A DNA stretch of 64,000 nucleotides from Micromonospora nigra (GTDB lineage: Bacteria; Actinomycetota; Actinomycetes; Mycobacteriales; Micromonosporaceae): the NCBI RefSeq assembly GCF_900091585.1, contig NZ_FMHT01000003.1, positions 5,013,501-5,077,500 of the forward strand. Reading direction: 5' to 3'. Positions 1 to 8,790 of the stretch are shown piece after piece. The notes below the pieces were generated by a model. It was given only the letters and a program-made list of their open reading frames with translations, searched no databases and was not told the DNA's origin. The stretch's first letter is position 1; each line of letters starts with the position of its first letter. A program made the position numbers and the translations under genes.

Positions 1-1824
1 CGGGGCATCCCCACCGACGTGCACGCCAAGTCGGGCATCTCCGGCGTCGAGCTGGTCCTGACCCGTCTGCACGCCGGCGGCAAGTTCGGCGGCTCCGGCT
101 ACAAGACCTCCGGGGGCCTGCACGGCGTGGGCGCGTCCGCCGTCAACGCCCTGTCCCGCCGGTTCGACGTCACCGTGCGCCGGGGCGGCAAGGTGCACGC
201 CATGTCGTTCCGCCACGGCGTCCCCGGCGTCTTCGACGGTGACGGCCCCGACGCGCCCTTCACCCCCGGCCCCGGCCTGCAGGTGGTGGGCGCGATGAAG
301 CGCGGCCAGCGCACCGGCACCTCGATCCGCTGGTGGCACGACACGCGCTACTTCGAGACCGGGGCACGGCTCGACCACGAGGCCGTGCGCGCGAAGCTGC
401 GCCACACCGCGTTCCTGGTGCCCGGGGTCGGCTACACGCTGCGCGACCTCACCGGCGAGGAGCCGGCCGAGGAACGCTTCCACTACCCCAACGGCCTGAC
501 CGACATGGTGGAGTTCCTCGCCCCGGCCGGCGACCGGCCGGTCTCCGGCATGCTGCTGGTCACCGGCGAGGGCACCTACCGGGAGAACGCCGCCGACGCC
601 AACGGCGTCATGCAGTCCAACGTGCAGCGCCGCGCCGAGGTCGAGGTGGCCTTCCGCTGGGGCACCGGCTACGAGCGCACCGTCGAGTGTTTCACCAACA
701 CCATCCGCAACGCCCACGGCGGCACCCACCGCAAGGGCTTCGAGCGGGCCCTGGCACGCACCCTGGCCGACGCCGTCCGCAACGCCCGGGGGCTGCTCAA
801 GGCCAAGGAGGACCCGCCCACCCTGGACGACGTCCTGGAGGGCATGACGGCCGTGGTGCACGTGCGCATCCCCGAACCGCAGTTCACCTCGCAGACCAAG
901 GACGAACTCTCCACCGCCGGCATCACCCGCGTCGTGCAGGGCCTCGTGGAGCAGCACCTGAGGTCCTGGCTGGACGACCGCCGCACCAAGGCCGAGGCTC
1001 GCACGGTCCTCCAGAAGATCGTCGACGCGGCCCGGGTGCGGCTGACCCAGAAACAGCAGAAGGACGCGGCCCGCCGCAAGACCGCCCTCGAGGGGGCGGC
1101 CATGCCGGCCAAGCTGGTCGACTGCCGCGCCGCAGGCATCGAACGTAGTGAACTGTTTATCGTGGAAGGCGACAGCGCACTCGGAACAGGGCGTCTCGCC
1201 CGCTCCTCCGAGTACCAGGCGCTGCTGCCGATCCGCGGCAAGATCCTCAACGTGCAGAAGGCCAACCTCCAGCAGGTGCTGGACAATGCCGAGTGCGCGG
1301 CGATCGTGCAGGTGCTCGGCGCGGGCTCGGGGCGGACGTTCGACCTGTCGACCATGCGCTACGGCCGGGTGCTGATCATGGCGGACGCCGACGTCGACGG
1401 CGCCCACATCCGGACGCTGCTGATCACCCTGTTCGCCCGCTACATGCGCCCGCTGATCGAGGCCGGCCGGCTGTACGCCGCCATGCCGCCCCTCCACAAG
1501 ATCACCACCAGGGGGCGTAGTCCGCAGACGATCTACACCTACACCCAGGCCGAGATGGAGACCACGGTCCGCCGGCTGGAGAAGGCCGGCAAGCAGATCG
1601 TCACCCCCATCCCGCGCTTCAAGGGTCTCGGTGAGATGGACGCCGAGGAGCTGTGGGAGACCACGATGAACCCGGCGACCCGGGCGGTCCGCCGGATCAC
1701 CCTCGACGACGTCGAGGCCGCCGAACGCATCCTCGAACTGCTGATGGGGGAGAAGGTCGAGCCGCGCCGCAACTGGCTGATCGAGTCCGCCGACCGCGTC
1801 GACCGGGAAGCGATCGACGCGTGA
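1..1824 (+). CDS. parE: DNA topoisomerase IV subunit B (ParE), 5' end outside window
   Basis: This is the ATPase and Toprim subunit of a type IIA topoisomerase, expected to decatenate or relax DNA together with the following ParC. The frame is open from base 1 and the first codons read RGIPTD, the middle of the GHKL ATPase fold, so roughly the first hundred residues lie outside the window. Visible signatures are the ATP-lid/YKTSGGLHGVG region, the Toprim motif EGDSALGTG, LPIRGKILNV, DADVDGAHIRTLL and the C-terminal PRFKGLGEM. EGDSALGTG followed by RLARSSE differs from the EGDSAGGSAK pattern of housekeeping GyrB and is what I recall from actinobacterial ParE-type subunits, so ParE is preferred over GyrB. 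parC starts 38 bp downstream and the two are probably cotranscribed. Confidence 0.93.
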   Translation, partial: RGIPTDVHAKSGISGVELVLTRLHAGGKFGGSGYKTSGGLHGVGASAVNALSRRFDVTVRRGGKVHAMSFRHGVPGVFDGDGPDAPFTPGPGLQVVGAMKRGQRTGTSIRWWHDTRYFETGARLDHEAVRAKLRHTAFLVPGVGYTLRDLTGEEPAEERFHYPNGLTDMVEFLAPAGDRPVSGMLLVTGEGTYRENAADANGVMQSNVQRRAEVEVAFRWGTGYERTVECFTNTIRNAHGGTHRKGFERALARTLADAVRNARGLLKAKEDPPTLDDVLEGMTAVVHVRIPEPQFTSQTKDELSTAGITRVVQGLVEQHLRSWLDDRRTKAEARTVLQKIVDAARVRLTQKQQKDAARRKTALEGAAMPAKLVDCRAAGIERSELFIVEGDSALGTGRLARSSEYQALLPIRGKILNVQKANLQQVLDNAECAAIVQVLGAGSGRTFDLSTMRYGRVLIMADADVDGAHIRTLLITLFARYMRPLIEAGRLYAAMPPLHKITTRGRSPQTIYTYTQAEMETTVRRLEKAGKQIVTPIPRFKGLGEMDAEELWETTMNPATRAVRRITLDDVEAAERILELLMGEKVEPRRNWLIESADRVDREAIDA

Positions 1825-1862
1825 GCACGCCCGCCGCCACCAGCCGGGAAGGAAGCTGAACG

Positions 1863-4346
1863 ATGGCACGCCGCAAGGAATCCAAGGTCGACTACTCCGC
1901 CTTCGACCAGGCCGGCGCGCGGGTCTTCGACAACCCGCTGGTCACCGAGGTGTCCGACTCCTACCTGGAGTACGCGTTCTCGGTCATCCACTCCCGCGCG
2001 TTGCCCGACGCCCGCGACGGGCTCAAGCCGGTGCACCGGCGCATCCTGTACGCGATGCACGAGTCCGGTTTCCGTCCCGACCGGGCGCACGTCAAGTCGG
2101 CCCGGGTGGTCGGCGACGTGATGGGCCGTTACCACCCGCACGGCGACACGGCGATCTACGACGCCATGGTGCGGATGGCGCAGGACTTCTCCCTGAACGT
2201 GCCGCTCATCGACGGGCACGGCAACTTCGGCTCTCAGGACGACGGCCCGGCTGCGGCGCGTTACACCGAGGCCCGGATGTCGCGCGAGGCGATGCTGCTC
2301 GTCGGCGAGCTGGGCGAGGACACGGTCGACGTCGAGCCCAACTACGACGGGTCGCTCACCCAGCCCACGGTGTTGCCCGCGGCGTTCCCGAACCTGCTGG
2401 TCAACGGTGCCTCCGGCATCGCGGTGGGCATGGCGACGAACATGATCCCGCACAATCTCGGCGAGGTCGTCTCCGCGGCCCGCTGGCTGATCAACCATCC
2501 GGACGCCACGCTCGACAGGCTGATGGAGTTCGTTCCCGGTCCCGACCTGCCCACCGGTGGGCTGCTGCTCGGCCTCGACGAGGTGCGTCGGGCCTACGAG
2601 ACCGGCCGCGGCGTGGTGCGGATGCGCGGCCAGGTGGAGATCGGCCCGGTGGAGGGCAGCCGGGGCCGGCAGGCCATCACCGTCGTCGAGTTGCCCTACG
2701 GCGTCGGCGCGGAGAAGGTCATCGCCGCGATCACCAACGAGGTCACCAAGACCAAGCGCCTGACCGGCATCGCCGACGTCAAGGACCTCACCGACCGGGA
2801 GAGCGGCACCCGCCTGGTGGTGGAGTGCAAGGTCGGCGTCAACCCGCAGGCCCTGCTGGCCGACCTCTACCGGCTGACGCCGCTGGAGCAGTCGTTCGGT
2901 GTGAACAACCTGGTGCTGGTCGACGGGCAGCCGCAGACGCTCGGGCTCAAGGCGCTGCTGGAGGTGTTCCTGGCCCACCGCTACGAGGTGGTGACCCGGC
3001 GCAGCGCCTATCGCCGCCGTAAGCGTGAGGAACGGCTGCACCTGGTCGACGGCCTGCTGGTCGCGTTGCTCGACATCGACCGGGTGGTCCGGCTGATCCG
3101 GGCCAGCGACGACGCGCAGGCCGCCAAGGACGGCCTGATGCGTACGTTCGCGCTCTCCGAGATCCAGGCCACCTACATCCTGGACACTCCGCTGCGCCGG
3201 CTCACCAGGTACGACCGGATCGAGCTGGAGGCCGAGCAGGAGAAGCTGCGCGGTGAGATCGCCGCCCTGTCGCGGATCCTCGACGACCCGAAGGTGCTGC
3301 GCAAGGTGGTCTCCGACGAGTTGGCCGCGGTGGTGAAGCAGTTCGGCACCCCGCGCCGCACCACCCTCGTCGACGGCGACCTGAAGGAGGTGCTGGCCGC
3401 GTCCGCGCCGGCCGGTCCGCTGGAGGTGGCCGACGACCCGTGCCAGGTGATCCTGTCCGCCACCGGCCTGGTCGCCCGCACGGCGGCCGAGTCGGAGGAG
3501 GCCGCGGAGGGCCGTCGCCGGCAGGGTCGGGTCAAGCACGACGCCGTACGCGCCATGGCGCACTCCACCGCCCGGGGTCGGGTGCTGCTGGTGACCAGTG
3601 CGGGCCGGGCGTTCAAGATCGACGTGCTGCCGTTGCCGGTGCTGCCCGAGCAGGCCGGCACGGTGTCGCTGCGCGGTGGCATGTCCGCCGCGGAACTGGT
3701 GCCGTTGGAGCCGGGCGAGACCGTGGTGGGCCTGGCCCCGCTCGGCCCGACGGCCGACGGGTCCCCGGGGCTGGCGTTGGGCACCCGGCAGGGCGTGGTG
3801 AAGGTGTGTGCCCCCGACTGGCCCGTGCGGTCGGACGAGTTCGAGGTGATCGGGCTGCGGGAGGGCGACGAGGTGGTCGGGGCGACCTGGCTGACCGACG
3901 GTGCGGAGGTGCTGACCTTCATCACCAGCGAGGCGTCCCTGCTGCGGTTCCCGGCGGGGCTGGTGCGGCCGCAGGGCGCGAAGGGTGGCGGCATGGCCGG
4001 CATCAACCTGCCGGCCGGTGCGCGGGTGGTGTTCTTCGGCGCGGTCCGCACCGACGACCCGAAGCACGGCGAGCCGATGGTGGTGACCTCGACGGGAGCC
4101 ACGGTCAAGGTGACGCCGTTCGCGGCGTACCCGGCGAAGGGCCGGGCGACGGGCGGTGTGCGCGCCCAGCGGCTCCTCAGGGGTGAGACGGACGTGGCCG
4201 TGGCCTGGGTGGGCCCGCGACCGGTGGGCTGCACCGCCACCGGGGATCCGGTCGAGCTGCCGGCGGCCGATCCGCGCCGCGACGGCTCGGGCTTCGCCGT
4301 CATGCTCGGCCCGACCGTGGTCGGCCACCAGATCGAGCGCGACTGA
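1863..4346 (+). CDS. parC: DNA topoisomerase IV subunit A (ParC)
   Basis: DNA breakage-reunion subunit of the type IIA topoisomerase, 827 residues, partner of the upstream ParE. The N-terminal winged-helix region has [19 protein letters not shown] and the AARYTEARM motif, whose Tyr134 is the catalytic tyrosine that bonds covalently to DNA. A coiled-coil/tower region follows, then a C-terminal beta-propeller region (from about residue 520) with degenerate repeats. The canonical GyrA-box QRRGGKG is not apparent, supporting a topoisomerase IV role. ATG is preceded by GGAAGGAAGC, a good ribosome binding site. The next gene lies on the other strand, so the parEC unit probably ends here. Confidence 0.93.
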   Translation: MARRKESKVDYSAFDQAGARVFDNPLVTEVSDSYLEYAFSVIHSRALPDARDGLKPVHRRILYAMHESGFRPDRAHVKSARVVGDVMGRYHPHGDTAIYDAMVRMAQDFSLNVPLIDGHGNFGSQDDGPAAARYTEARMSREAMLLVGELGEDTVDVEPNYDGSLTQPTVLPAAFPNLLVNGASGIAVGMATNMIPHNLGEVVSAARWLINHPDATLDRLMEFVPGPDLPTGGLLLGLDEVRRAYETGRGVVRMRGQVEIGPVEGSRGRQAITVVELPYGVGAEKVIAAITNEVTKTKRLTGIADVKDLTDRESGTRLVVECKVGVNPQALLADLYRLTPLEQSFGVNNLVLVDGQPQTLGLKALLEVFLAHRYEVVTRRSAYRRRKREERLHLVDGLLVALLDIDRVVRLIRASDDAQAAKDGLMRTFALSEIQATYILDTPLRRLTRYDRIELEAEQEKLRGEIAALSRILDDPKVLRKVVSDELAAVVKQFGTPRRTTLVDGDLKEVLAASAPAGPLEVADDPCQVILSATGLVARTAAESEEAAEGRRRQGRVKHDAVRAMAHSTARGRVLLVTSAGRAFKIDVLPLPVLPEQAGTVSLRGGMSAAELVPLEPGETVVGLAPLGPTADGSPGLALGTRQGVVKVCAPDWPVRSDEFEVIGLREGDEVVGATWLTDGAEVLTFITSEASLLRFPAGLVRPQGAKGGGMAGINLPAGARVVFFGAVRTDDPKHGEPMVVTSTGATVKVTPFAAYPAKGRATGGVRAQRLLRGETDVAVAWVGPRPVGCTATGDPVELPAADPRRDGSGFAVMLGPTVVGHQIERD

Positions 4347-4354
4347 CCCGACGG

Positions 4355-4390
4355 CCGGTGGCCCGACGGGGTGGACGGTCAGACCACCGG
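4355..4390 (+). terminator. possible hairpin after parC
   Basis: An inverted repeat, CCGGTGG at 4355-4361 and CCACCGG at 4384-4390, lies just past the parC stop, between convergent genes. The loop is long (22 nt) and no T tract follows, so a termination role is tentative. Confidence 0.3.
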
Positions 4391-4432
4391 TGGGGCGGGT
4401 GAAGGTCGGGCCACGCCGGGGGTGGTGGGCGG

Positions 4433-5065
4433 TCAGGCCACGCCGACGGGACGGAACTGGACGCTGACGCGGGGGCCGACCGGTCGGCTGGTCTTCGGGA
4501 TCGCGTGTTCCCAGGTGCGCTGGCAGGACCCGCCCATCACCACCAGGTCGCCGTGCCCGAGCGGAAAGCGCAGGCTGGCCCCGCCGCCGCGCGGGCGCAG
4601 CAGCAGCGGTCGGGGGGACCCGAACGAGACGATCGCGACCATGGTGTCGGCGTGCGCGGAGCGGCCCTGGGTGTCGCCGTGCCAGGCGACGCTGTCGCGG
4701 CCGTCGCGGTAGTGGCACATCCCCGCCGTCACGAAGGGTTCGCCCAGTTCGGCCGCGTAGTGCCGGGTCAGCGCCTCCCGGGCGGTGGTGAGCACCGGAT
4801 GTGGCAGCGGGCGGCCGTCGGCGTACCAGCAGAGCAGACGGGGCACGTCGACCTCGGTGTCGTACATGGTGCGGCGCTCGGCGCGCCACGGCACGTCGCG
4901 CAGCAGCACGTCGAGCACCTCGTCGGAGCCCCGCACCCAGGCGGGGAGGTGGTCGACCCAGGCGCCCCGGCCCAGCGGGTGCCGGCGGACACCGCCAAGT
5001 GGCCCGAGGCACGGGGCGGTGTCGGTGAGGTCGAGCATCGACGGCTGGTAGGCGGCCTGCGACAT
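4433..5065 (-). CDS. AlkB-like 2-oxoglutarate/Fe(II) dioxygenase
   Basis: A 210-residue protein of the AlkB family, which oxidatively removes alkyl groups from DNA or RNA bases using Fe(II), O2 and 2-oxoglutarate. The double-stranded beta-helix signature is complete: the HxD pair is His129-Gly-Asp131 (in AWHGDTQG), the distal metal ligand is His187 (TWEHAIPK), and Arg199/Arg205 (GPRVSVQFR) match the 2-oxoglutarate-binding arginines. The gene starts 10 bp after the pseG stop on the same strand, so it may be read through from the nonulosonate operon, but a TAACAT hexamer overlapping the pseG stop lies 7 nt before the ATG and could drive a leaderless transcript. A repair role is more likely than a glycan role; sequence alone does not fix the substrate. 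Confidence 0.85.
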   Translation of the reverse strand: MSQAAYQPSMLDLTDTAPCLGPLGGVRRHPLGRGAWVDHLPAWVRGSDEVLDVLLRDVPWRAERRTMYDTEVDVPRLLCWYADGRPLPHPVLTTAREALTRHYAAELGEPFVTAGMCHYRDGRDSVAWHGDTQGRSAHADTMVAIVSFGSPRPLLLRPRGGGASLRFPLGHGDLVVMGGSCQRTWEHAIPKTSRPVGPRVSVQFRPVGVA

Positions 5066-5075
5066 GACCAGGATG

Positions 5076-6113
5076 TTAGTACACCCGTTCGATCCCGCGT
5101 CGGGCGACGGTGTCGAGCAGCGCGTCGGCGACCCGGACCCGGCCGAGCCCGTCGACCGCCGCCCAGGCCCGTGCCGACAGGGCCGCCCGGTCCCGGCCCG
5201 AGGCCAGCAGCCGCGCCAGCGTGCCGGCGCCCGCCCGCGCCCGGTCCCCGTCCGCCGTCAGAGCCGGCAACTCGCCGAGGCCGGCGGCCAGGCCGGCCCC
5301 GACCACCCGGTGGTACGCCTCACGCTGGTTGTCCACCACGCAGACCAGCGCCGACGGCGCCCCCAGGCAGCACAGCTCCCAGGTCGACGTGCCGGCGGCG
5401 CTGACCACCAGGTCGGCCGCGTCGATCAGGGCGGGCAGCCCACCGGTCGGCGGCACCGGGCGCAGCGACTGCCCCGGCGCCGGCGTGAGCGCCGCCAGGT
5501 CCGCCGCGACCTCGGGGCGGCCCACGACGACGGTCAGCTCCATGGGCCGCCCGGTCGACAGCAGCAGCCGGGCCAGCGGCGCTGCGGCCCCGGCGGCGTC
5601 GGTGCCGCCGAAGAACGCCAGCACCCGGGGCCGGTCGACGTCCGTGGCGGGGCGGGGCGCGGCCGGCCGGGCGGCGACCACCGAGTCCCGCAGCAGGGCG
5701 TACGCGCTGCCGGCGAGCAGCCGCCCGCCGGGCACGACGGTCGTCGCGCCGACGTTCTGGTCCAGGTACAGGTCGGCGTCCTGGCCGCGGGGGTCGCCGT
5801 CGACGATGGCCAGCGTCGTCACGCCCGCCGCGCGCAGCGCGCCCGCCCCGGCCGGGTCCAGCTCGTACGAGTCGAGCACGACCGCGTCGAGGTGGTGCCG
5901 GCGGGCGGCGTCGACCAGCCCGGCCGGGGTGTCGGGCCCGGGGCACAGCCCGATGCCACGGTCGAGGAGTTGGTCGACGGCCCAGTCGACCCCGTCGACC
6001 GAGCCGAACACCTCGACCGGCACGCCCCGGCGCAGCAGTTCCTCGCCCAGAGCCAGGCAACGCACCAGGTGGCCCACCCCGCGCCACGGACCAGCGTCGC
6101 AGCGCAGGCCCAC
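5076..6113 (-). CDS. pseG: PseG-like UDP-sugar hydrolase
   Basis: GT-B-fold hydrolase of the PseG/SpsG family, predicted to remove UDP from UDP-2,4-diacetamido-2,4,6-trideoxy-altrose to free the sugar for PseI. The N-terminal RCDAGPWRGVGHLVRC is the family glycine-rich GxGHxxR loop with its conserved histidine; the C-terminal half has the nucleotide-binding stretch LVVSAAGTSTWELCCLGAP. The frame is open well upstream, but family alignment puts the start at the GTG at 6113 (345 aa, 11 bp after the pseF stop); a CTG at 6128 overlapping that stop sits closer to a GGAGGAG sequence and is an alternative. It is the last nonulosonate gene of a six-gene minus-strand operon. Confidence 0.85.
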   Translation of the reverse strand: MGLRCDAGPWRGVGHLVRCLALGEELLRRGVPVEVFGSVDGVDWAVDQLLDRGIGLCPGPDTPAGLVDAARRHHLDAVVLDSYELDPAGAGALRAAGVTTLAIVDGDPRGQDADLYLDQNVGATTVVPGGRLLAGSAYALLRDSVVAARPAAPRPATDVDRPRVLAFFGGTDAAGAAAPLARLLLSTGRPMELTVVVGRPEVAADLAALTPAPGQSLRPVPPTGGLPALIDAADLVVSAAGTSTWELCCLGAPSALVCVVDNQREAYHRVVGAGLAAGLGELPALTADGDRARAGAGTLARLLASGRDRAALSARAWAAVDGLGRVRVADALLDTVARRGIERVY

Positions 6114-6124
6114 CCGTACCGTGC

Positions 6125-6904
6125 TCAGGACTCCTCCAGCCGCTTCTGTCGTACGCCCGCGTTGAGGGCGCGTAGCCCGGGCTGCCCGTCCAGCCAGTCG
6201 GCGAGTTTCGCCAGCGGCACGCTGACGTCGCCGAAGTGGTCGGTCACCGCGCGCAGCAGCGCCCAGTCCTGTTCGGTGTCCAGGGTGAGCCGCAGGTCGG
6301 AGCGGTCCGGGGTGAGGGTCACCCCGAGCACCCGGAACAGCTCCGGTCGAGCGTACGCGTACGAGGTGACGTGCACCCGGTGGTGGCCGGTGGCGAGCCG
6401 GTCCAGGGTACGCAGCGCGTCGGCCCGGACGATCTCCACGTCGAGCCCCCGGGGCAGCGTGCGGGCGATGGAGGTGCTGGCGTAGTCCAGCCCCGGCACG
6501 GCCCAGTACACGGTGGCGACCAGCGCCACGATCTCCGGGTCGAGCAGCGGGCAGTCGGCGGTGAACCGCATGACCGCGTCGCCGGGGTGGGCGTCGAGCG
6601 CGCCCACGAAGCGGGTCAGCACGTCGTCGACGGGCCCCCGGTGGCAGGCCACGTCCAGCCGGGCGCACTCGGCGGCGACGGCGTCGTCGACGGGGTCGGT
6701 GCTGGTGGCCACGACCAGGTCGGCGAGCACCCCGCTGTCCCGGGCGGCGCGGACCACCCGGCCGAGCACGCTGCGCCCGGCCAGGGGCCGCAGCACCTTC
6801 CCGGGCAGTCGTGCCGAGCCCATCCGGGCCTGCACGATCCCGACGATCCGGCAGTCCGCTCCGGTGCCCGCGGTGCCGGATCGGGTCGTCGGACGGTCGG
6901 TCAC
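6125..6904 (-). CDS. pseF: SpsF/PseF-type nonulosonate cytidylyltransferase
   Basis: A 259-residue nucleotidyltransferase with the N-terminal signature IVGIVQARMGSARLPGKVL, as in SpsF and CMP-sugar synthetases, followed by TSTDPVDDAV and FTADCPLLDP (the acidic metal site). It is predicted to activate the nonulosonic acid with CTP. SpsF proteins commonly sit beside SpsG/PseG and SpsE/NeuB homologues, and here pseG follows directly, which supports the role; the classical PseF sequence differs, so the CMP-transfer assignment is by family and context. The start is the GTG at 6904, overlapping the stop of the methyltransferase gene by 4 bp (GTGA). Confidence 0.75.
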   Translation of the reverse strand: MTDRPTTRSGTAGTGADCRIVGIVQARMGSARLPGKVLRPLAGRSVLGRVVRAARDSGVLADLVVATSTDPVDDAVAAECARLDVACHRGPVDDVLTRFVGALDAHPGDAVMRFTADCPLLDPEIVALVATVYWAVPGLDYASTSIARTLPRGLDVEIVRADALRTLDRLATGHHRVHVTSYAYARPELFRVLGVTLTPDRSDLRLTLDTEQDWALLRAVTDHFGDVSVPLAKLADWLDGQPGLRALNAGVRQKRLEES

Positions 6905-8790
6905 GGTTGTTCCTCCTGCTTCGGGGCCAGGGCCTGTCGGGCCCGGCGTTTCGCGGCGCGGGCACCGCGCTTGGCCAACCGCGCCGGGGTGATGGCCAGC
7001 CGGCCGACGCGGTAGCTCAGCGAGCCGCTGAGCAGGTTGATGGTGGCCTCGGCCCGGCGCAGCGCCCGCTCCCGGGAGGTGAGCAGGTCCTCGGTCCAGG
7101 CCAGCAGCGCCGCCAGCCGGGTGTTCTCCTCCCGCTGGCGCAGCCACGCCTGGTGCAACTGCTGATAGGCGCGCGGCCCGGCGGGCGGGTCGGTGGGCGT
7201 GACCGCGCGCAGCTCGGCGGCCAACCGGCCCCGGCCCTCGGCGTCCAGTCCGCGCACCGACGCGCCGACCGCCGCTTCGGTCTCGACGGCCGCGTCGACG
7301 GTGGCGCGGTCCAGGTCCCGCCCGGCGACGCCACCGAGCACCACGGTCAGCCCGGCGACGTCGAGGGTGGACGTCCACGGGTGGGCGTACCCGCCGGTGG
7401 TCAACTCGGCGGCGAACCGCCACAGGGTGCGGGCCAGCACCACGTCGACCGGGAGCGGGGCGGCGGCCCGCCAGCTGGGGTCCAGCACCGCGAATCCGGT
7501 GTCGTCGACGACGAGGTTGTCCGCGCCGGCCAGCGCCACCGCCCCGGCGAGCCGGCCCTCGCCGGCCTGCCCGGTCAGCCAGGCCGCGTAGCCGCGCAGC
7601 AGCCGGCGCAGGGTGGCGGTGTCGCGCCGCAGGCAGGCGTCGAGCAGCAGGGTACGCAGCAGCCGCCCCTCGGGCACCGGGCCGGTCAGCGCCTCCGGGT
7701 CGCGGTCGGCGGCGGGGCGGCTGTCGTACGGGTCGGCCGGCGCTGCCGCCCGGGTCACGCCCGTGTGCCAGTTCCAGCCGTCGGGGCCGTCGGCCACCTC
7801 GACGACGCCGACGGCGGGCGGACCGGTCTGCACCAGCGCCACGGGCAGCCCCGCCCGGACGCCGTCGGCGTCGTCACGACCTGCCGGGTCGGGACCTGCC
7901 GTGCCGACAGCCGCGGTGCCGAAGACCGGCCCGCCGCCGGTGGGGGCGTCGGGTTCCGCCGCGCGGCTGTCGCGGCGGGCCAGCACCAGCCAGGCCGGGG
8001 CCACCTCGACCGCGCGGCCGGCATGCAGCGCGTCGACGGCCAGCCGGGCCGGGTCGGCGAGCACGTCCCGGCCGGTGAAGCCGCCCGCGCAGGCGCCGTG
8101 CAGCACCGCGTCGAACAGCCCCGAGGTGGTGTGCCGGCGCAACGGCCCGGTGGCCAGCAGCGCCGTGGCCGCCTCCGGGCGCGGGTACGCGGCATAGCAG
8201 GTGTCCGCCCGCAGACCCGCCCCGGCCAGCCGCAGCGCGGCCTGGTCCAGGCTGGCCGGCCGGTCGACGTCGAGCACCCCGCCGACCGTCCACTGGGCGT
8301 CGTCGCGGCCGGCGTACCAGGGGGTGACGGACACCAGCCGGTGCACCCCGAGCGGATTGTCCAGCCGCAGCAGCAGGTCACCGCCCGGCCGTACGGCGGC
8401 GGCCAGCCGCTCCAGTACCCCGACCCAGCCGAGACGGTCTCCCTCGACCGACTCCACGGCGTCGAGACCGGCCCCGGCCACCACCAGGTCGTACGTCTCG
8501 TCGTCGGGTAGCCCCGCCGGGCCGCCGACGACCACCCGGGCCGCCCGGTCGGCCAGCGCCACCGCGTCGGGGTGGCTGCGCAGCAGGCAGGTGACCTGCG
8601 CGTGGGCCAGCGCGTCGAGCAGGGCCGGGTCGTGCGGGCCGGCCAACAGCACCCGGGCGCCGGCGGGCGCCAACCGGGCGGCCAGCGCGGCCAGCGGACC
8701 GCCGTCGGCCAGCCGTTCGGTCGGCAGGTCCGACCAGGCCAGCATCTCCCCGCCGGGCAGCGTCAGCGCCGGGGCCGTCTCAGTCGTCAC
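6901..8790 (-). CDS. methyltransferase-like protein with C-terminal glycan-enzyme tail
   Basis: A 629-residue protein. The first 250 residues look like a class I SAM-dependent methyltransferase fold (ARVLLAGPHDPALLDAL, YDLVVAGAGLDAV, AAVRPGGDLLLRLDNP) but the usual DxGxGxG SAM loop is degenerate. A central domain of unknown type holds NLVVDDTGFAVLDPSWR. The C-terminus (about 530-629) is helical and Arg/Ala rich, with SGSLSYRVGR, a tail seen on many actinobacterial glycosyltransferases and glycan methyltransferases. The GTG at 8790 overlaps the upstream stop by 11 bp and the stop overlaps pseF by 4 bp, so it is firmly in the operon. It could methylate or otherwise decorate the nonulosonate glycan; activity is not proven because the SAM loop is weak. 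Confidence 0.6.
   Translation of the reverse strand: MTTETAPALTLPGGEMLAWSDLPTERLADGGPLAALAARLAPAGARVLLAGPHDPALLDALAHAQVTCLLRSHPDAVALADRAARVVVGGPAGLPDDETYDLVVAGAGLDAVESVEGDRLGWVGVLERLAAAVRPGGDLLLRLDNPLGVHRLVSVTPWYAGRDDAQWTVGGVLDVDRPASLDQAALRLAGAGLRADTCYAAYPRPEAATALLATGPLRRHTTSGLFDAVLHGACAGGFTGRDVLADPARLAVDALHAGRAVEVAPAWLVLARRDSRAAEPDAPTGGGPVFGTAAVGTAGPDPAGRDDADGVRAGLPVALVQTGPPAVGVVEVADGPDGWNWHTGVTRAAAPADPYDSRPAADRDPEALTGPVPEGRLLRTLLLDACLRRDTATLRRLLRGYAAWLTGQAGEGRLAGAVALAGADNLVVDDTGFAVLDPSWRAAAPLPVDVVLARTLWRFAAELTTGGYAHPWTSTLDVAGLTVVLGGVAGRDLDRATVDAAVETEAAVGASVRGLDAEGRGRLAAELRAVTPTDPPAGPRAYQQLHQAWLRQREENTRLAALLAWTEDLLTSRERALRRAEATINLLSGSLSYRVGRLAITPARLAKRGARAAKRRARQALAPKQEEQP

Noticed and set aside
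1..4346. Assignment as housekeeping DNA gyrase gyrB-gyrA
   Set aside because: The EGDSALGTG Toprim form and the apparent lack of the GyrA box fit topoisomerase IV better; no dnaA, dnaN or recF nearby.
1539..5012. Long minus-strand open frame opposite parE/parC and the AlkB-like gene
   Set aside because: Low-complexity Arg/His/Gly-rich translation without motifs, lying antisense to conserved genes; a by-product of high GC at third positions.
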